64,000 bases of DNA, taken from Sphingomonas alpina. GTDB lineage: Bacteria; Pseudomonadota; Alphaproteobacteria; Sphingomonadales; Sphingomonadaceae. Under the pieces are notes generated by a model that saw only the letters and a list, made by a program, of their open reading frames with translations, made no database searches and was not told where the DNA came from. Of this stretch, positions 61,390-64,000 are shown piece after piece. Location of the stretch: the NCBI RefSeq assembly GCF_014490665.1, contig NZ_CP061038.1:5044501-5108500 (forward strand), read 5' to 3'. The number at the start of each line of letters is the position of its first letter. Within the stretch, counting starts at the first letter, position 1. The position numbers and the translations under genes are program-made.

Positions 61390-61471
61390 TATAATGTTAT
61401 TACTATAGAGCTTCCGTCCGGGTACGGGCAGGGGGATATGGGACATATCTGGTGCCCCATGTTTCCTGCCC
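61390..61471 (+). promoter_or_regulatory. Possible promoter and hairpin ahead of element copy 3
   Basis: TATAAT at 61390-61395 on the + strand, without a clear -35, is followed by a hairpin with GGGCAGG (61426-61432) and CCTGCCC (61465-61471) and an inner ATGGG/CCCAT stem. It reads toward the element at 61501. The 61194-61500 stretch is otherwise AT-rich leader DNA of the ferritin-like gene without a supported gene. Confidence 0.3.
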
Positions 61472-61500
61472 GCGTCTCCTCGCGGCCCTGTCGTTAACGG

Positions 61501-61772
61501 CGATTCAATGGCGTTGCATGATGCTGCATGTTGGCGGTTGGGCAAACCGAGCGAAGCGTGCTTGCCCTGCTCTTTGACATGGCCGCGAAACGCCGGGCGA
61601 TCATCGCCCTGTTTTGATCGCAACGGCCCCTGTTATTGCCCCTGTTCCGCCGCTGTTCTCATAACAGGGGCTGGGCCAGCCATGCTGCTGAAAACAAACG
61701 CGTAATCCGGCAGCCGAATCCAACATAACAGGGGCAGAAAAATACATTGTCGAAAACAGGGGATAACAGGGG
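61501..61772. repeat. Co-varying CTGTT/AACAG element, copy 3 (word CCCCTGTT)
   Basis: It lies between csaA and the ferritin-like gene. On the + strand: CGATTCAATG (61501), GCTCTTTGACAT (61569-61580; exactly 68 bases after, as in copy 1), CCCTGTT (61607), CCCCTGTTAT (61627), CCCCTGTT (61639), CGCTGTT (61651), then inverted ATAACAGGGG (61661, 61725, 61763) and AACAGGGG (61755). CCCCTGTTAT at 61627 and ATAACAGGGG at 61661 form a perfect 10-bp stem. Spacers such as AATCCAAC before the second inverted word match copy 1. It ends 43 bases from the csaA stop. Confidence 0.7.
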
Positions 61773-61814
61773 CGACACGCTGACAGCGGCGGCCCAATCA
61801 GAGATTGTCCTGCC

Positions 61815-62186
61815 CTAGAAAAGCCGCCCGCCATTCGGCACCACCACGCTCGGGCTGAACAATACGACTTTCCCCTCGGCATCGGGAAAGCCCAGCGTCA
61901 GCACTTCGGACATCATCGGGCCGATCTGGCGTGCCGGGAAATTGACCACCGCCGCGACCTGGCGTCCGGGCAGCTCCTCCAGCGTGTAGTGTTCGGTAAT
62001 CTGCGCCGAGGACCGCCTGATCCCGATCGTCGGACCGAAATCGATCGCCAGCTTGTAGGCCGGCTTGCGCGCCTCGGGAAAAGGCAGCGCCTCGACGATC
62101 GTGCCGATGCGGATATCGACGGCCAGGAAATCGTCGAAGCCGATCGTCGGCGCGGCCGCCGCCGCCGGGTCATGCGTCGCGTGCAT
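61815..62186 (-). CDS. csaA: tRNA-binding protein CsaA
   Basis: A 123-residue OB-fold protein with the CsaA/EMAP-type pattern FLAVDIRIGTIVEALPFPEARKPAYKLAIDFGP, ITEHYTLEELPGRQVAAVVNFPARQIGPMMSEVLTLG and the closing VVVPNGGRLF. CsaA is a chaperone-like tRNA-binding dimer. The start overlaps the stop of the GST gene by one base, so it is the second gene of a two-gene operon. Confidence 0.92.
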   Translation of the reverse strand: MHATHDPAAAAAPTIGFDDFLAVDIRIGTIVEALPFPEARKPAYKLAIDFGPTIGIRRSSAQITEHYTLEELPGRQVAAVVNFPARQIGPMMSEVLTLGFPDAEGKVVLFSPSVVVPNGGRLF

Positions 62187-62863
62187 CAGAGATCGAAGTC
62201 CACATCGTCATAATGTTTGGGCGGGGTGATCCCCTCCATCCGCTCCGACAGCAGGGGTCGGAAGCTCGGACGGCTCTTCAGCCCGCGATACCAGCGCGCG
62301 GTCTGTTCATGATTCTTCCAGTCGATCCCGCCGAGATAATCTGTCACCGAAATCTGTGCCGCCGCCGCCAGGTCGGCGAGGCTCATCGTCGATCCTGCCA
62401 TCCAGTTGTGATGGTCGAGCAGATAATCGGTATAATCGAGGTGACGCACTGCCGCCTTCATTGCCTCGCGCAGCACCTTGGAATCGGGCGATTCCTTGGT
62501 CACCAGCCGCTTCTCCATCCGTTCGCGGAGCAGCGGTGCGGTGATATCGGCGAAGAATTGCGTGTCGAACCAGGCGACCAGCCGGCGGATTTCGGCGCGA
62601 TTGACCGCCGTGCCATTGATCATCGCCGACTTCTCGACCGTTTCCTCGAGATATTCGCAGATTGCCATCGAATCCATCAGCAGGATTTTCCGTGCCGGAT
62701 CGATCATCACCGGCACTTGGCCGGCGGGGTTCATGTCGAGGAATTCGTCACGTCGCTCCCATGGCGATTCGCGCACGAGATCGTAACCGACGCCCTTTTC
62801 GCCGAGCAGAAGCCGGACCTTGCGTGAAAAAGGACATAGAGGGAATTGATGGAGTTGCCACAT
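62186..62863 (-). CDS. Glutathione S-transferase family protein
   Basis: The 225-residue protein has an N-terminal thioredoxin-fold domain (LHQFPLCPFSRKVRLLLGEKGV, with the CPFS active-site-like turn; NPAGQVPVMID with the cis-Pro; LMDSMAICEYLEET for glutathione contact) and an all-helical C-terminal domain (MSLADLAAAAQISV). It conjugates or reduces small electrophiles with glutathione. It is first in the operon with csaA. Confidence 0.92.
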   Translation of the reverse strand: MWQLHQFPLCPFSRKVRLLLGEKGVGYDLVRESPWERRDEFLDMNPAGQVPVMIDPARKILLMDSMAICEYLEETVEKSAMINGTAVNRAEIRRLVAWFDTQFFADITAPLLRERMEKRLVTKESPDSKVLREAMKAAVRHLDYTDYLLDHHNWMAGSTMSLADLAAAAQISVTDYLGGIDWKNHEQTARWYRGLKSRPSFRPLLSERMEGITPPKHYDDVDFDL

Positions 62864-62908
62864 CCCTGCCTACTTAACGCGAGGCGCAGGGACGTCCAGC
62901 GCTTGACG

Positions 62909-63352
62909 TCAGTTGTCGTGCGAAGATCGGGCTTTCTCGCCATCGCGGGCGGATTTGAGCACGCGGCGCAAGCGGTTGGCGGTGGCGCGCAACTCGCCGC
63001 TCATCGTCGCGGCATCGCCAGCCACCGTTCCAGCAGCGGCAACGGCATTGCGGGTCTGGTCATGGAGGTCACGATCGAATGCGGGATCGTCGCGCCTGAC
63101 CAGTGTACCCAAGGTATCGTCCGACCGCACATCGTCTTGCGGATCGGTATAGCGTGCGAGCGGACCGACCCGCGTGTCGAGGATTGCGTTCGCCAGGTCG
63201 CCGATGATCCCAGCGATCCCGTCCTGAACCGCGGGATCCGACAGAGTGCGCGCCAGCTTGTCCGCCGAACGCTCCGTATCCGGGACGCGATCCTGCGCCA
63301 TGACCGGGGTGGTCATGGCAAGGCCCAGGGAAAGCAACAGGGTCAGTCTCAT
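62909..63352 (-). CDS. Hypothetical exported protein
   Basis: The 147-residue product starts with a clear signal peptide (MRLTLLLSLGLAMTTPVMAQ); the ATG at 63352 is chosen for that reason over an open frame to 63388. The mature part is polar and helical (SADKLARTLSDPAVQDGIAG, LRATANRLRRVLKSARDG). I do not recognise the family. It stands alone between the GST operon and gltB, and is probably periplasmic. Confidence 0.7.
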   Translation of the reverse strand: MRLTLLLSLGLAMTTPVMAQDRVPDTERSADKLARTLSDPAVQDGIAGIIGDLANAILDTRVGPLARYTDPQDDVRSDDTLGTLVRRDDPAFDRDLHDQTRNAVAAAGTVAGDAATMSGELRATANRLRRVLKSARDGEKARSSHDN

Positions 63353-63419
63353 CGGAGCACCGTCGACTCGAATACCAGCGATATCCATAGCATAGCGGGC
63401 GATTGAACGCGACCCCGAC

Positions 63420-64000
63420 CTATTCCGCCGCGACCATCTCCACGCTGTCGTCGAGCGGATGGCTCAGTCGGGTGAGCATTTCCTTCGGCACGACCTGCCA
63501 GAAGCGGTCGACCACCCGGCCCCAATCGTCGAGCAGGCTGCCCGACCATTTGGAATCGGTTGCGGCATGATGCGCGCGGACCAGATTGAGCAGCACCGAT
63601 TCCCAATGCATCGACGATAGTCGCTGCCAGGTGATGCTTTCCGGATTGGCGCGGCGTGCGAAGCTGCCGTCCTCGTCATAGATGAACGCCATGCCGCCGG
63701 TCATGCCGGCGCCGAAATTGGTGCCGACCGCGCCGAGCACGACCGCCACGCCGCCGGTCATATACTCGCAGCCATTGGCGCCGCAGCCTTCGACCACCAC
63801 GGTCGCGCCCGAATTGCGCACCGCGAAACGCTCGCCCGCCTGGCCCGCCGCGAGCAGGCTGCCCGAGGTCGCGCCGTAGAGGACGGTGTTGCCGATGATC
63901 GTGTTCTGCTGGCTGACCAAAGGCGAGCTGACCACCGGCCGGACGACGATCTTGCCGCCCGACAGGCCCTTGCCGACATAGTCGTTGGCGTCGCCGAACA
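63420..64000 (-). CDS. gltB: Glutamate synthase large subunit, C-terminal part (runs off window)
   Basis: About 193 residues of the GXGXG (alpha-subunit C-terminal) domain are seen, with its glycine-repeat helix: GNTVLYGATSGSLLAAGQAGERFAVRNSGA, EGCGANGCEYMTGG and GTNFGAGMTGGMAFI, as in GltB. The frame is open through position 64000, so the gene continues beyond the window. GltB makes two glutamates from glutamine and 2-oxoglutarate. Confidence 0.93.
   Translation of the reverse strand, partial: FGDANDYVGKGLSGGKIVVRPVVSSPLVSQQNTIIGNTVLYGATSGSLLAAGQAGERFAVRNSGATVVVEGCGANGCEYMTGGVAVVLGAVGTNFGAGMTGGMAFIYDEDGSFARRANPESITWQRLSSMHWESVLLNLVRAHHAATDSKWSGSLLDDWGRVVDRFWQVVPKEMLTRLSHPLDDSVEMVAAE

Noticed and set aside
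61569..61580. GCTCTTTGACAT as the leader of an rRNA operon
   Set aside because: No 16S or 23S sequence follows; the word is part of the repeated intergenic element and also occurs at 25099.

Overview
The window is GC-rich, densely packed chromosomal DNA and reads as a Sphingomonas-type alphaproteobacterium (order Sphingomonadales). Pointers are three TonB-dependent receptors, many stop/start-overlapping (ATGA/GTGA) gene pairs, CAAX-type M48 and M1 peptidases, and interspersed palindromic repeats of the kind common in that group. The genus is an inference from gene content and style. I saw no tRNA, rRNA, CRISPR array, transposase or phage gene.

Layout. 1-6404: a co-directional run of receptor end, D-aminoacylase-like amidohydrolase, DUF1611/DgcN-like protein, serine hydrolase and erythromycin-esterase-like protein, which looks like a D-amino-acid or peptide scavenging unit. 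6542-10118: FKBP isomerase, O-methyltransferase divergent from a TetR regulator, and the galactonate genes dgoK-dgoA. 10177-18762: a solute-binding protein joined in frame to a Tat-type serine hydrolase, divergent from a PgtC/TctE-type two-component pair, then M20 peptidase, PepSY protein and arginine succinyltransferase (astA). 18771-24833: LysR regulator, siderophore receptor, astC-like and astD. 25501-34773: a catabolic cluster (monooxygenase-like, cupin, semialdehyde dehydrogenase, isocitrate/isopropylmalate-type dehydrogenase, lactonase, GntR regulator, MFS carrier, aconitase). 34918-41987: ornithine-cyclodeaminase-like protein, DauR-like regulator, threonine-dehydratase-like enzyme, aminotransferase, esterase and CitMHS transporter. 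42051-58381: receptor, acyl-CoA dehydrogenase, Sua5, aquaporin, MsrA, GalE, EamA carrier, oxidoreductase, M48, M28 and PepN peptidases. 58772-61193: an AT-richer pair, ferritin-like plus radical SAM. 61815-64000: CsaA, GST, a small exported protein and the end of gltB.

Two patterns cut across these blocks. (1) A paired 7-mer of the form RTGACAG-N4-RTGAMAG, always with an 11-bp period, occurs five times in promoter regions: upstream of the binding-protein/hydrolase gene, the M20-PepSY-astA operon, the aminotransferase, the esterase and the CitMHS transporter. This spacing suits an OmpR-family regulator, and the encoded response regulator at 12963 is the obvious candidate. (2) Three intergenic elements (25031-25314, 39192-39519, 61501-61772) share one skeleton but each uses its own repeated word around CTGTT/AACAG (TGCTGTT, GGCTGTT or CCCCTGTT), changed together on both arms. 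They look like a family of structured, co-varying elements that I cannot match to a known class.
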